The notes: generated by a model from the letters alone, not told the origin. Positions 1-8,989 are shown, numbered from the stretch's first letter. The stretch: 64,000 bases of DNA from Lentibacillus siamensis (GCF_039522605.1 NZ_BAAADS010000016.1:62001-126000); one strand, 5' to 3'. Made by a program: numbers and translations.

Positions 1-86
1 ATTAGCTCGATGGCAGCCCGGATGATTTCAATCTGTTTGGGGGTCATATTTTTTTCATTGCGTAATAGTTCCAGCATGTCGTTCAA
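1..86 (-). CDS. TetR/AcrR-family regulator, N-terminal fragment
   Basis: Only the first 28 codons lie in the window; the gene runs off the left edge. The reading MTPKQIEIIRAAIEL after a short lead resembles the first helix of TetR-family repressors. I chose the TTG at 86 because a strong ribosome-binding site (AGGAGGGG, 93-100 on the reverse strand) sits six bases upstream; an ATG at 77 is possible. It follows the ABC exporter genes by 18 bases and is probably the last gene of that operon, so it likely represses the promoter at 1880-1908 through the palindrome at 1860-1875. Family assignment rests on a short stretch and is moderate. Confidence 0.5.
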   Translation of the reverse strand, partial: MNDMLELLRNEKNMTPKQIEIIRAAIEL

Positions 87-104
87 TGGTGTCCCCTCCT
101 GTTT

Positions 105-1115
105 TTATAATGTGCGATGTTGTTTCAGGGCAACGATATTAAGCAAAATGAAAACGATGGAAAAGCCGACCAGCACTCCGATTTGAGGTAATACTGCGGA
201 TAATTCTGCGCCACGAATCATGATTGCCTTCAGTGCGTCGGCACCATAAGTCAGCGGCATGATTTTTCCAATCGCTTCAATCCATTCAATCGATTCGATC
301 GGGAAGACACCGCTGAAAAACACTTGCGGTATGATGACAACCGGAATGAACTGAAACATCTGAAATTCATTTTTCGCGTATGCTGACAGCAAGGTTGCGA
401 GACTGAGCGCGGTTATGGCGAGCAGCAGTGTGATCGCGAGTACCGCTGCAAAAGAACCTGCCATGTAGATGCCCAGCACATAAATGGAAAATGCTGCAAC
501 GATAGCTGATTGGATAATGATAAAAATGCCGAACCCGATAAGGTAGCCAAAGACTATTTCCCAGCGTTTGAGTGGCGTTGCCAAAAGCCGCTCCAGTGTC
601 CCCTGCGTACGTTCGCGCAGAAATGACACCCCGCCGATGATGAACACGAAAAAGAATACGAAAAACCCGATCAGAACAGAGCCAGTGTTATCAAACAGAT
701 TTAAGTCGGCTGAACCGTGCATGAATTCCACATCAAGGTCAGGTGCCTTTGTATTCAGCTGTTTAACCGCCTGGCTGATTACCTGGTTAACTGCGGATGT
801 CGCGGATGGCTGGCTCCCTTCCATGATTACTTTTTTGTCCGAGAAGTTCAGGTATGCATCGATTTCCCGATCTTCCAGTGCCTCTTCCGCCTCAGATTCA
901 CTCATTTCAGTGATGGCAGCGTCCGCATCTTCCATGACTGTCTGCATTTGAGCGGGAACCCCGTTGACTGCGATGGCCGGTTCATACTGTTCCGTGTCCA
1001 ATACAAGCCAAAGCAGCGTCATGACCAGCAACGGTGCTACCATCATGAGTGCAATGCTTCGTTTGTCACGCAAAAACTGCTGAATAATCCGTTTAACGAT
1101 TGCCCGTATTCGCAT
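105..1115 (-). CDS. ABC-2 type transporter permease
   Basis: Membrane subunit of an ABC exporter. After an N-terminal membrane helix (residues about 18-40) comes a soluble domain of roughly 100 residues, then about five hydrophobic segments in the C-terminal half, the layout of ABC-2 permeases such as YhgE, YfiM and LnrM. The motif FLRERTQGTLERLL between the second and third membrane segments is typical of the family. A longer frame from a TTG at 1130 exists, but the ATG at 1115, preceded by GGGGGTG, is preferred; it overlaps the end of the ATPase gene by 23 bases, indicating translational coupling. Substrate unknown; an export role with TetR-type control suggests a toxic compound, drug or lipid. 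Confidence 0.85.
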   Translation of the reverse strand: MRIRAIVKRIIQQFLRDKRSIALMMVAPLLVMTLLWLVLDTEQYEPAIAVNGVPAQMQTVMEDADAAITEMSESEAEEALEDREIDAYLNFSDKKVIMEGSQPSATSAVNQVISQAVKQLNTKAPDLDVEFMHGSADLNLFDNTGSVLIGFFVFFFVFIIGGVSFLRERTQGTLERLLATPLKRWEIVFGYLIGFGIFIIIQSAIVAAFSIYVLGIYMAGSFAAVLAITLLLAITALSLATLLSAYAKNEFQMFQFIPVVIIPQVFFSGVFPIESIEWIEAIGKIMPLTYGADALKAIMIRGAELSAVLPQIGVLVGFSIVFILLNIVALKQHRTL

Positions 1116-1833
1116 GGTTTGCACCCCCAAATTTCAAAAACGCTTCTTCTAATGTTTCCGTATCGCTTTTTTCCTTCAATTCGTCGGGACTGCCATGTGC
1201 AATGATGTATCCATCGCGTAGAAGAGCGAGATTGTCGCATTTTTCCGCTTCGTCCATCACATGGGTAGTGATAACAATCGTTGTCCCCTGTTTCTGCATG
1301 TCACGGAGATCCTCCCAGATCGATGCCCGAAGAACCGGATCAATTCCCACTGTCGGTTCATCGAGAATGAGGAGTTTCGGCTGGTGCAGGAGTGCTACAG
1401 CAAGGGACATGCGCCGTTTCATCCCGCCTGAAAATTTCTCCAGTGTTTTATCCAGATGGTCAGTAAGATTGACGACCCTGGCCGCTTCTGTCACACGCTC
1501 TTTCTGATGTTTTTTTGGAATGCGGTAAATGCTTGCAAAAAAATGCAGATTTTCCCGTGCCGTCAATTCACTGTACAGCGCATCTGCCTGTGCCATGTAG
1601 CCGATTTGCTGCATGAGGCTGAATGACGGCATTTTTTCATTGTCAATCCGAGTTGTTCCGCTTGTGGGCGTCAGCAGGCCTATCAGTATTTTTACCAGCG
1701 TTGTTTTTCCTGACCCGGATGGCCCAAGCAGTCCAAAAAGCTGCCCTTCCGGAATGTTGAGATTTACATCTTTTAAAACGGTCTCTTTGTTATAACTGTG
1801 TGCGATGTTGTTCATTTCGATGAAGGTTGACAT
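1093..1833 (-). CDS. ABC transporter ATP-binding protein
   Basis: Nucleotide-binding subunit of the exporter formed with the permease that follows. Walker A GPSGSGKTT, signature SGGMKRR, Walker B LLILDEPT and the switch histidine (TTHVMDEAE) are all present, so the ATPase should be active. The length of about 246 residues fits drug- and antibiotic-type ABC-2 ATPases. The open frame extends 14 codons further upstream, but the ATG at 1833 has AGGAGGT at the right distance and gives the usual N-terminus. It is the first gene of the operon, driven by the promoter at 1880-1908. Confidence 0.9.
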   Translation of the reverse strand: MSTFIEMNNIAHSYNKETVLKDVNLNIPEGQLFGLLGPSGSGKTTLVKILIGLLTPTSGTTRIDNEKMPSFSLMQQIGYMAQADALYSELTARENLHFFASIYRIPKKHQKERVTEAARVVNLTDHLDKTLEKFSGGMKRRMSLAVALLHQPKLLILDEPTVGIDPVLRASIWEDLRDMQKQGTTIVITTHVMDEAEKCDNLALLRDGYIIAHGSPDELKEKSDTETLEEAFLKFGGANHANTGNR

Positions 1834-1859
1834 GTGTGAAACCTCCTTATTTTCAGTGT

Positions 1860-1875
1860 GTGAGTGATTACTCAC
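1860..1875. promoter_or_regulatory. Palindromic operator, GTGAGT-GATT-ACTCAC
   Basis: A perfect 6+6 bp inverted repeat with a 4 bp centre lies just downstream of the -10 box of the ABC operon. Its position over the transcription start is where a TetR-type repressor would block transcription; the probable repressor is the partial gene at 1-86. The binding is inferred. Confidence 0.55.
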
Positions 1876-1879
1876 TTAT

Positions 1880-1908
1880 ATAGTAATGCATTAATAGATG
1901 AATGTAAA
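1880..1908 (-). promoter_or_regulatory. Sigma-A-type promoter of the ABC exporter operon
   Basis: Reverse-strand TTTACA (1903-1908) and TACTAT (1880-1885) are separated by exactly 17 bases and point to the ATPase gene. Confidence 0.55.
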
Positions 1909-2035
1909 GGGCAGTTTTTCAAACGGGAGCTACTGATAGGGTGCAGCTCCTGGTATGGTGGTTATGGGAGGGGCATTGACGAGTGATATGATCCTGCAAT
2001 GGTTTGTACCAGTTGGATGATCATTTATTATTGGC

Positions 2036-2222
2036 AGTGGTTGATGTTCTGCTGCTTGCGGTTGATGTTTCGCCGGTTGCGGTTGATGTTCCCTCTTGTG
2101 CGGTTGATGTTCCACCGGTTGCGGTTGATGTTCCCTCTTGTGCGGTTGATGTTCCACCGGTTGCGGTTGATGTTCCCTCTTGTGCGGTTGATGTTCCACC
2201 GGTTGCGGTTGATGTTCCGCCC
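2036..2222 (+). repeat. Family A 21-bp tandem array, copy A1 (9 units)
   Basis: Nine units with TTGATGTT cores starting at 2041, 2062, 2083 and so on to 2209, exactly 21 bp apart. The conserved part is GCGGTTGATGTT; the linkers alternate between CCCTCTTGT and CCACCGGTT types, giving a 42 bp higher-order repeat. It lies between the divergent ABC operon and the gene at 2348. Because 21 is divisible by three the array is open in several frames, but the predicted peptides are repetitive and not credible proteins. Confidence 0.95.
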
Positions 2223-2347
2223 GCTTACCTGGAGATTAACCAGCCTCCACCCATCATCAGCCATCTTTTCATAAACAAGCATGAACCACTGCGCATAAGC
2301 ATACATTTTATTGGACAAATAATTTTTAACATCAGGAGGCTGGGTAG

Positions 2348-2773
2348 ATGCAATATTATTATGGAAGTCAAATGCCGCTTCGGGTGCTGGATGAGGCGGA
2401 GTTTTGGAAAATGCAGGAGTCGGAACATACGGTGGTCATGCGGGAATTGATGCCGAATCTGGAGCAGGAATATGTGGATGCGCTCAAGCATTGGGAAGAA
2501 GTGCTGAACACGACGCATCAGCATGTCAAGCGGTTTATCGAGTCGGTGATCAGGAGCAATAATAAAGTTGCGCCGGCGCTGTATCAGCAGGTGCTTGATC
2601 TGGTATCGTTCTGTTTGCAGGAAAGTGTGGCATTCATCCAGTTTTGCAGGCAGGTGAAAACGGAAAGTGAGGCGGCTGCCAACAATCAGACGGCTAAAGT
2701 TGTCATCAACCATATCGTTGATGAATCGGAATATTTTATTGGGATTGCGCAGACGATTTTATACGAAAAATAA
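2348..2773 (+). CDS. DUF2935-like protein of unknown function
   Basis: A 141-residue, probably cytosolic, mostly alpha-helical protein without signal peptide or membrane segment. The start has AGGAGG eight bases upstream. The features EFWKMQESEHT near the N-terminus and ESVAFIQFC and HIVDESEYF later recall the DUF2935 helical-bundle family of Bacilli, which usually has two such repeats; this would be a short, single-domain form. The His and Glu residues could bind metal, but that is speculation. It stands alone, with its own terminator directly downstream. Family assignment is from memory and moderate; function is not known. Confidence 0.75.
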   Translation: MQYYYGSQMPLRVLDEAEFWKMQESEHTVVMRELMPNLEQEYVDALKHWEEVLNTTHQHVKRFIESVIRSNNKVAPALYQQVLDLVSFCLQESVAFIQFCRQVKTESEAAANNQTAKVVINHIVDESEYFIGIAQTILYEK

Positions 2774-2780
2774 CCTTGCA

Positions 2781-2809
2781 GGACGCCCTTTCCCGGGTGT
2801 CTTTTTTTT
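2781..2809 (+). terminator. Rho-independent terminator
   Basis: A GC-rich stem (GACGCCC pairing with GGGTGTC) is followed by eight T residues, 8 bases after the stop of the DUF2935-like gene. Confidence 0.8.
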
Positions 2810-2828
2810 ACAGATAAGTATAAAACTT

Positions 2829-2890
2829 CTTACTGCATAGGTGTAACTAAGGCTGTCACGTAAAGGCTTGGTGACAATCAAGTTTTCTAA
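2829..2890 (-). repeat. Dispersed palindromic element P, copy 1
   Basis: Reverse-strand copy of an element of about 60 bp found four times in the window (also 18286, 23363, 31334). It contains the near-perfect hairpin GTCACC-loop-GGTGAC with the loop AAGCCTTTA, flanked by AGAAAACTTG on one side and a TTGCACTTATGCAGTAA-like sequence on the other. In this copy one stem base is changed. Confidence 0.8.
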
Positions 2891-2998
2891 ACAACAAACA
2901 GGGTAAAAACCTTTCGCGAATTTTTCAAACCGGAGCACGATGACTTTCCAAAACGCTCCGCTCGACTTATAATATGTACAGGAAAGGTGGTGTCGGGC

Positions 2999-3739
2999 GT
3001 GAAGGATGATATTTTGATTGCAAAGGTTTCTATGCTGGCGGGTAAGATTATGCTGGAGAGCAGTGCAGAAACATATCGGGTCGAGGATACGATGAACCGA
3101 ATTGCGAATGCATATGGTCTTGAAAATGCACAGAGCTACGCGACACCGACAGGCATTAACTTTTCGGCGGACTTTGCCGGGGTGACCAATTTCATTCGGA
3201 TTTCAAACCGGGGAACCGACTTGCATAAGATTACGGAGGTGAACAGCGTTTCCAGAAAAATCACAGCCGGCGAGGTCGGGATTGATGAAGCACTAAAACA
3301 GTTGCAGGAAATCGATAACGCCAGTTTTTCATTTCCCGCCTGGATGCAAATAATTGCTGCAGCATTTGTCAGCGGAGCGTTTTCGTTTATGTTCGGTGGT
3401 ATTTGGCCGGATGTTTTGCCGGCTTTCATTACAGGTGGTGTTTCGTATGGGGCCATGCTCGGATTCAGCAGATTGATACCTGTCAGTTTTGTATCTGACT
3501 TTCTGGCATCCGTGCTGATTGGGATTTTGGCATTTATATTTATTCATATCGGCTTTGGCGCCAATCTTGACCGGATTATTATTGGTGCGGTTATGCCTCT
3601 TGTGCCGGGCCTCCATATTACCAACGCTGTTCGCGATTTGCTGGCAGGCCATTTAGTTGCAGGGTTATCAAAGGGGACGGAAGCTGTACTGACTGCATTC
3701 GCAATCGGTGCCGGGGTCGCCGTGATTTTTGTGTTCTAG
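2999..3739 (+). CDS. Threonine/serine exporter family protein, ThrE N-terminal (DUF1212) half
   Basis: Member of the ThrE/YjjP family, which exports threonine and serine; here the transporter is split into two genes, this one matching the N-terminal half. The first 115 residues are a soluble domain with the family-typical ESSAETYRVEDTMNRI and YATPTGI segments; about five membrane segments follow (residues about 118-250). I prefer the GTG at 2999, which follows AGGAAAGGTGG at a proper distance; the frame is open from 2987. It is followed after 15 bases by its partner, so the two form a two-gene operon. Substrate is inferred from family only. Confidence 0.8.
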   Translation: MKDDILIAKVSMLAGKIMLESSAETYRVEDTMNRIANAYGLENAQSYATPTGINFSADFAGVTNFIRISNRGTDLHKITEVNSVSRKITAGEVGIDEALKQLQEIDNASFSFPAWMQIIAAAFVSGAFSFMFGGIWPDVLPAFITGGVSYGAMLGFSRLIPVSFVSDFLASVLIGILAFIFIHIGFGANLDRIIIGAVMPLVPGLHITNAVRDLLAGHLVAGLSKGTEAVLTAFAIGAGVAVIFVF

Positions 3740-3754
3740 AAAGGAGCATGACCA

Positions 3755-4192
3755 ATGACGGTTTTAGCACATCTTCTAACAAGTTTTATCGCATCGGCCG
3801 GGTTCGGTGTGCTGTTCAATGCACCGCGGAATGCGCTTGTGCAATGCGGTTTTGTCGGAATGGCAGCCTGGATCCTGTACTATTTCCTTACGCTGGGCGG
3901 GATGCATGATGTACCCGCAACGATATATGGGGCAATCCTTGCGGGGGTGTTAAGCCAGGTTTGTTCCAAGACGTTCAAAATGCCTGTCATCGTGTTTAAT
4001 GTCTCAGGCATCATCCCACTCGTGCCAGGTGGTGTGGCATACGAAGCAATGCGCTATTTTGTGGAAAATGATTATTTTACCGCCGTGCAATTTTCAGCAA
4101 AAGTCATGCTGCTGGCAGGCGGAATCGCGATTGGCCTGATGTTTACCGAAGTCGCCAACCAGTTGTTTAAAAAAGTCAAATTCCGCATGTAG
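3755..4192 (+). CDS. Threonine/serine exporter family protein, ThrE C-terminal (DUF3815) half
   Basis: A 145-residue, almost entirely hydrophobic protein with about five membrane segments. The sequences GFGVLFNAPRNALVQCG and IIPLVPGGVAYE are characteristic of the second ThrE domain (ThrE_2, DUF3815). It should pair with the product of the preceding gene to make the transporter. AAAGGAG lies eight bases upstream of the ATG at 3755. It converges with the small membrane-protein gene at 4209-4508, leaving only 16 bases and no clear terminator between the two. Confidence 0.8.
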   Translation: MTVLAHLLTSFIASAGFGVLFNAPRNALVQCGFVGMAAWILYYFLTLGGMHDVPATIYGAILAGVLSQVCSKTFKMPVIVFNVSGIIPLVPGGVAYEAMRYFVENDYFTAVQFSAKVMLLAGGIAIGLMFTEVANQLFKKVKFRM

Positions 4193-4208
4193 GTGCTGCA
4201 CTGCCGGA

Positions 4209-4508
4209 TTATTTTTCCCGAAAAAACGCATTGAAAAGAAGCGTCAGCCCCGCCGCCAAATGCAGGAGCATCCCGAAAAACGCATCGAAATACCCGACCA
4301 CCGATGCAGCCATGCCGATGAGACTGCCGATCACACTTCCGCCTTCATTCCGTGCAATTAGCAGTGTCATCAGATGCAGGATGAACATGATGATCAGCGC
4401 ACCAAAGTTGGTCGTGATAATGAAGGCTTCCCCGATTACCGGAATCCCCAAAAATCCTTCAGCACCACCGCTTATAAACTTCAAAACTCGTGATAGTGTC
4501 AGAACCAT
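4209..4508 (-). CDS. Small membrane protein of unknown function
   Basis: A 99-residue protein I do not recognise. It has two or three hydrophobic stretches (about residues 27-50, 58-72 and 76-94), so it is probably an integral membrane protein with a short positively charged end. The ATG at 4508 has AAGGAGA seven bases upstream, supporting it as a real gene. It stands alone on the minus strand, downstream of nothing obvious, and converges with the exporter pair. Glycine-rich GGSVIGSLIGM suggests packed membrane helices. No function is proposed. Confidence 0.65.
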   Translation of the reverse strand: MVLTLSRVLKFISGGAEGFLGIPVIGEAFIITTNFGALIIMFILHLMTLLIARNEGGSVIGSLIGMAASVVGYFDAFFGMLLHLAAGLTLLFNAFFREK

Positions 4509-4599
4509 GATGATTTCTCCTTAGTCTACCTTTAGATTTATCTTAGCATACTCACGTGAATTGAGCAGGGATTTTTTTGATGGTATGCATGTGAGATTT

Positions 4600-4702
4600 T
4601 ATTGATTGGTATCCTGTGCTGCTCGATTGGAATTGATGCCTTCTCGCTCGATTCCGCGCCCTGTTCGCTCTATTTCGGTGCTTCCCCGATTGGATTCCAC
4701 AC
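4600..4702 (+). repeat. Family E degenerate repeat, core GCTCGATT
   Basis: GATT(G/C) cores occur at 4604, 4625, 4650, 4671 (as TATTTC) and 4688. Steps are 21, 25, 21 and 17 bases, summing to 84, which is four times 21. The cores are preceded by TGCTC, CGCTC or TCGCTC. This looks like a decayed array of the same 21-bp type as the other families. Confidence 0.5.
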
Positions 4703-4742
4703 CTCACACAAAAAATTCCCCTAATGCGGCTTGAAACAGAGG

Positions 4743-4772
4743 CAAAAGCTCCCCGCCGCTGCAGCAGGGAGC
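4743..4772 (-). terminator. Rho-independent terminator of the RND operon
   Basis: On the reverse strand GCTCCC pairs with GGGAGC around a 13-base loop, followed by a short T run, 15 bases after the pump gene's stop. Confidence 0.6.
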
Positions 4773-4786
4773 AATTCCTCACAACA

Positions 4787-7700
4787 TTATTTCGCCTTTC
4801 TTTTACGCCGGGTGATTTTTCCGGTCAGGTCATCCAGCAATGTGTAGACAACCGGGATCAGCAGCAATGTGAAAATGCTGGAGATGCCGAGTCCGAAAAT
4901 AATCGTTACGGCGAGTGGCTGCTGCATTTCGGCGCCTTCCCCGAGTGCAAGTGCCAGTGGGATCATCGCCAGAATCGTTGTTAAGGTCGTCATCAAAATT
5001 GGGCGCAGGCGGCTTGGTCCAGCTGAGAGAATTGCTTCATAACGGTCCATGCCTTTTCGCCGCAATATATTAATATAGTCAACGAGCACAATCGAGTTGT
5101 TCACGACAATCCCCGCGAGCATAATGATTCCGATAAATGCCGGGATGCTGAGCGGCAGATCCGTGATAAATAATCCTGTCATAACCCCGACAACGGTTGC
5201 CGGCAGTGAAAACATGATGATGAACGGGAACAGGAAGTTTTCGAATTGAACGGCCATTACCGCGTAAACCAGGAATATGGAGAATATCAGGGCGATGGAC
5301 AAATCCGTGAATGATTCGGCCATATCCTGTGCCTGCCCGCCAATTTCATAGCTGTATCCCTCGGGCAGGTTCATCGCCTCGAGTTCCGCTTCAATATCTG
5401 TGACAACACTTGCCAGGTCACGATCCACCACATCACTGGTCACATTCATTTGCGGCTGCTGATTTTCCCGAAGCAATACGACCGGCCCCTCGACCTGCTT
5501 AAACGCAGCAACTGACTCGAGCGGAATGGATGCACCATTTTGCGATGTGATCTTCATATTCTGCAAGTCACTGATGGTGCTGCGCTCATTTTCCGGAAAC
5601 ATCATCGTCACGTTCATTTCATGGCCGGCCTCCCGATATTTCGTGGCAACCTGGCCGGTGAATTGCAGCTGAATCTGGCTGATAATCTGCTGCTGGGTCA
5701 ATCCATGCATCGCAGCTTTCTCCTCATTCACGGCAATCGTCATTTGCGGCACCCCTTGTTCGGCTGCCGATGTCGGATTGTATACACCATCCACTTCGGA
5801 AATCCGATCGACAATCGTTCCCGCCAGTTCGCGCAACACCTGATGCTCCGGTCCGTTCAGCTGAATCTGGATCGGATCGCCGGTGCTCATTCCGCTGCTG
5901 ACGGCACTTACCGTTATGTCAGCCCCTGGAATATGCTCGATGTCCGAATTAATTTCCTGCACGATATCTTTCGTTGTTTTCGATCGTTCCGTTGACGGAA
6001 TCAGCTGCATCGTGAATGTTGCCTGGTTGGAGCTGGATCCCATCATGCCGAAGCCGCCGCCCCCGACCGAGACATAGCTGGTTTCGATAACGGATTCATA
6101 TTCTTTTAGTTCGTCATTAATTTGTCCGACAATCTGATTGGTATAATCCAGCGTACTGCCCGGGGGAGCTTCGACGCTGATTTCCATTTGTCCCTGATCA
6201 GATGACGGAATGAACTCCGCACCAATCATTGGTGTCAGCGCAAGGCTCGCAATAATCGCCAAAATTGTCCCGCCGACCGTTGTTTTCCGGTGGCCGAGCA
6301 CCCATTTCAGCACACTGCGGTAACCATTGTTGACCCGCCCGAGCAAGCGGTCAAACCAGTAGCGGCGTCCGTCTTCCTCCATTGCTTTTGACAGCAATTT
6401 TGACGACAGCATCGGCACCAGTGTGACGGCGACCACAAGCGACGCAATCAGTGAAAAAGAAACGGCCAACGCCAGTGGTGTGAACAAGTCAGATGCGATC
6501 CCTTCCACATACACAATCGGCAAAAACACGACCAGTGTTGTTGTTGTAGAGGCAATTACAGCCGGAGCGAGTTCCGATGCACCTTTTGTCGCTGATTCAA
6601 CTAATGAATAGCCGTTTTTCCGGTATGAATAAATATTTTCCAAAATAACAATCGAGCTGTCGACCATCATCCCGATTCCAAGCGCCAAACCGCCAAGTGT
6701 CAAGACATTCAATGTTTCGCCGGTAAAATACATCAGCGCAAATGTTGAGATAATCGCGATTGGAATGGATAAACCGATAACAATCGTCGCCCGGATACTT
6801 TTTAAAAAGAGCAGCAAAATGAAAATTGAAATAATCCCGCCGATGATAATATTTTGCACCACTGAGTTAATCGACATTTTGACAAATTCGGATGTATCGA
6901 TGATTGTTTTCAGATTAACATCGGACGGTATTTCGCCTTCAATTTCGGTCATGCCCTGATTGATATTTTCAGCAACCTCCACCGTATTAGCATCCGTTTT
7001 TTTCATAATCGACAGGACAATTGCCGGCTCACTGTTCACCAGCGTTTTGGTGGATTCTTCTTTATATGTATCCTTCACCTGGGCAATATCATCAATATGA
7101 ATTGTTGCACCGGACGGGGTTTGGACAATCGTTTGTTTAATCGCGTCAACGGACTCAAATTCGCCGGTCACACGAAGCTGCAGGTCTTTATTTCCTTTTT
7201 TAACGACTCCGGCTGACGCTGACTGATTGGAATTGTTCAATGACTGGACGATTGTCTGTGCAGAGACCCCATACTGTTTCAGTTCAGCCTGATTAAGAAT
7301 GAGCTGGATTTCGCGTTCCTTTGCTCCTTCTACTGTGACTGAAGCGACGCCGCCTTGCCGTTCAAAAAATGGTACGATCTGGTCTTCGGCGACCTGGGTC
7401 AGTGTTGCCGCATCATCACCGGTAAGTCCGACCCACATGACCGGCATCTGATCTGGGCTGAACCGTAAAACGCTCGGATCACCCGCTTCTTCAGGGAGCA
7501 TGCCTTTCACCTGATCAATACTCTCCCGCACGTCAATCATCGCCTGGTCAAGGTCGACGCCGTTGTTGAACATCATCATCACAAGCGACGATCCTGCCTG
7601 TGACTGTGACTGGACCGTTTCAATCCCCTCAACAGAGCTGACTGATGATTCAATCGGCTTACTGATTAAATTTTCCACTTCTTGCGGGGCGGCGTCTCCG

Positions 7701-7852
7701 TAGTTGGTTGCGACAACTGCAACAGGCAGTTCAATTTTCGGGAACAGGTCAATCGTTAAGTTGCGCACCGAGACAACGCCCAGCGCAATGATTGCAAGGA
7801 CAATCATGATGACGCCGACCGGCCGTTTAACGGATGTATTTACAAGCTTCAC
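4787..7852 (-). CDS. RND-family efflux transporter (AcrB/MMPL-like permease)
   Basis: A 1021-residue proton-driven pump of the hydrophobe/amphiphile efflux type. One membrane helix at residues 13-30 is followed by a large extracellular porter domain, five helices (about 335-480), a second helix near 525, the second porter domain, and five more helices (about 845-1010), the duplicated 12-helix layout of AcrB. The motif GLALGIGMMVDSSIVILENI carries the conserved Asp expected in the fourth helix for proton transfer. It is coupled to the fusion protein gene by a 4-base ATGA overlap (7849-7852). In Gram-positive bacteria such pumps (for example SwrC) export surfactants, bile salts or antibiotics; the substrate here is unknown. 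Confidence 0.9.
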   Translation of the reverse strand: MKLVNTSVKRPVGVIMIVLAIIALGVVSVRNLTIDLFPKIELPVAVVATNYGDAAPQEVENLISKPIESSVSSVEGIETVQSQSQAGSSLVMMMFNNGVDLDQAMIDVRESIDQVKGMLPEEAGDPSVLRFSPDQMPVMWVGLTGDDAATLTQVAEDQIVPFFERQGGVASVTVEGAKEREIQLILNQAELKQYGVSAQTIVQSLNNSNQSASAGVVKKGNKDLQLRVTGEFESVDAIKQTIVQTPSGATIHIDDIAQVKDTYKEESTKTLVNSEPAIVLSIMKKTDANTVEVAENINQGMTEIEGEIPSDVNLKTIIDTSEFVKMSINSVVQNIIIGGIISIFILLLFLKSIRATIVIGLSIPIAIISTFALMYFTGETLNVLTLGGLALGIGMMVDSSIVILENIYSYRKNGYSLVESATKGASELAPAVIASTTTTLVVFLPIVYVEGIASDLFTPLALAVSFSLIASLVVAVTLVPMLSSKLLSKAMEEDGRRYWFDRLLGRVNNGYRSVLKWVLGHRKTTVGGTILAIIASLALTPMIGAEFIPSSDQGQMEISVEAPPGSTLDYTNQIVGQINDELKEYESVIETSYVSVGGGGFGMMGSSSNQATFTMQLIPSTERSKTTKDIVQEINSDIEHIPGADITVSAVSSGMSTGDPIQIQLNGPEHQVLRELAGTIVDRISEVDGVYNPTSAAEQGVPQMTIAVNEEKAAMHGLTQQQIISQIQLQFTGQVATKYREAGHEMNVTMMFPENERSTISDLQNMKITSQNGASIPLESVAAFKQVEGPVVLLRENQQPQMNVTSDVVDRDLASVVTDIEAELEAMNLPEGYSYEIGGQAQDMAESFTDLSIALIFSIFLVYAVMAVQFENFLFPFIIMFSLPATVVGVMTGLFITDLPLSIPAFIGIIMLAGIVVNNSIVLVDYINILRRKGMDRYEAILSAGPSRLRPILMTTLTTILAMIPLALALGEGAEMQQPLAVTIIFGLGISSIFTLLLIPVVYTLLDDLTGKITRRKRKAK

Positions 7853-8715
7853 GATTGATTCCCCGCTTTCACTGCCTCAACTTTACTGCCGTCTGTCAGG
7901 GTTAATTGGCCGCTCGTTACCACTTTATCCCCTTTTTTTACATCTCCTTTGACAGCTGTTTTGTCTGACTGGGTCTCCTGAATGGTTACATTAACTTTGG
8001 CTGCCTTGCCACCCTGTACGGTGTAGACAAAAGACTGCCCGCTTTCCGTCATAACGGCTTCAGTCGGCACAATGATCGTGTTTTTCACTGTTTTTTCCGG
8101 TACGTGCATGACCGAGACCATACCTGCGAGAATGTCGTTATCCTCTTTTTCAATTGAGGCGGTTACCGGATATAATCCTGTATCATCCGGCATCGAGCTG
8201 ATGGACGTTATTTCCGCGTCGTATTTTTTATCATTCATAATAGCTGTATATGTATCTCCCTCACTGAAAAGATCCTGCGTCCCGGACGTTACGGTAAACG
8301 TCAACTCCATCGCACTCATATCAGCGATGACCGCGAGCGGTTCGGAGGTTGAGACCATGGAGCCTTCACTGGCATTCAATTTGGCAATCTCACCATCCGT
8401 GGAAGCATAAATATGCTGACTTCCTCTTGCTGTGTCGATCGTTGCAATCAGGTCATCCGTCTCAACCTTATCGCCGTTTTTTACTTCCAGTTCGATGATT
8501 TCGCCGGGCGTTTGCACCATGACCGGCGCAGTGCTTGCCGGCGCAGTGCGGCCGTAAATATCTTTTTTTACAACCAGGTCGTCCTTAACTGCCTTTTCCG
8601 TCTCGACCGGTATCACCTTTTCTTCTTTTTCCCCACTTGTCTGATTGTCTTGATTGCATGCAGCAAGCACGCAGACCAACACCGCTAAAGTTATCAATAA
8701 AAGCATTTTTCGCAT
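7849..8715 (-). CDS. RND efflux periplasmic-adaptor-like (HlyD/MFP) lipoprotein
   Basis: A 288-residue membrane fusion protein that would work with the RND pump encoded directly downstream. A lipoprotein signal is clear: MRKMLLLITLAVLV then LAAC, so the mature protein is probably anchored through Cys19. A split biotinyl-lipoyl-like domain (GEIIELEVKNGDKVETDD and DGEIAKLNASEGSMV), a beta-barrel region and a C-terminal domain with DGSKVEA follow, as in MFP family proteins. It is the first gene of a two-gene operon; no regulator gene is adjacent. A Gram-positive cell has no outer membrane, so the adaptor probably supports the pump at the outer face of the cytoplasmic membrane. Confidence 0.88.
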   Translation of the reverse strand: MRKMLLLITLAVLVCVLAACNQDNQTSGEKEEKVIPVETEKAVKDDLVVKKDIYGRTAPASTAPVMVQTPGEIIELEVKNGDKVETDDLIATIDTARGSQHIYASTDGEIAKLNASEGSMVSTSEPLAVIADMSAMELTFTVTSGTQDLFSEGDTYTAIMNDKKYDAEITSISSMPDDTGLYPVTASIEKEDNDILAGMVSVMHVPEKTVKNTIIVPTEAVMTESGQSFVYTVQGGKAAKVNVTIQETQSDKTAVKGDVKKGDKVVTSGQLTLTDGSKVEAVKAGNQS

Positions 8716-8898
8716 CGCTGAACTCCTCTTCCCTGTTTATTAACCCGATTCTTCCATGATACATTATCAATGGGTGGTTTTCATCTGTAGTACGATTTCC
8801 ATTGCATTCGGTTTCATTTAAAAAATTAACATTCCTCAGGAGCTTGAGGGGGGACCATTCCCGCCGAAGTTTTTCTTATTCAGTCGGTTTTACCTTAT

Positions 8899-8928
8899 AA
8901 AAAAACTCCCGGCATTCGGAAGTTTTTC
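8899..8928 (-). terminator. Rho-independent terminator downstream of comK
   Basis: Reverse strand: AACTTCCG and CGGGAGTT form a stem around AATGC, followed by seven T residues. The interval 8716-8989 otherwise shows only the upstream region of the MFP gene and a small hairpin at 8836-8851. Confidence 0.7.
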
Positions 8929-8989
8929 CTGAATTTGTATTGAAGCCGTGTCCAGCCCCAGTGCCAAATGAACAGGCGATTCTGTTTTC

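Noticed and set aside
2004..2450. Several overlapping open frames with repeated VDV/NINR-type peptides over the arrays at 2.0, 13.9-14.4, 34.1-34.6 and 44.5-44.9 kb
   Set aside because: They are open only because the 21 bp period is a multiple of three. They occur in several frames at once, lack consistent ribosome-binding sites and have no credible fold.
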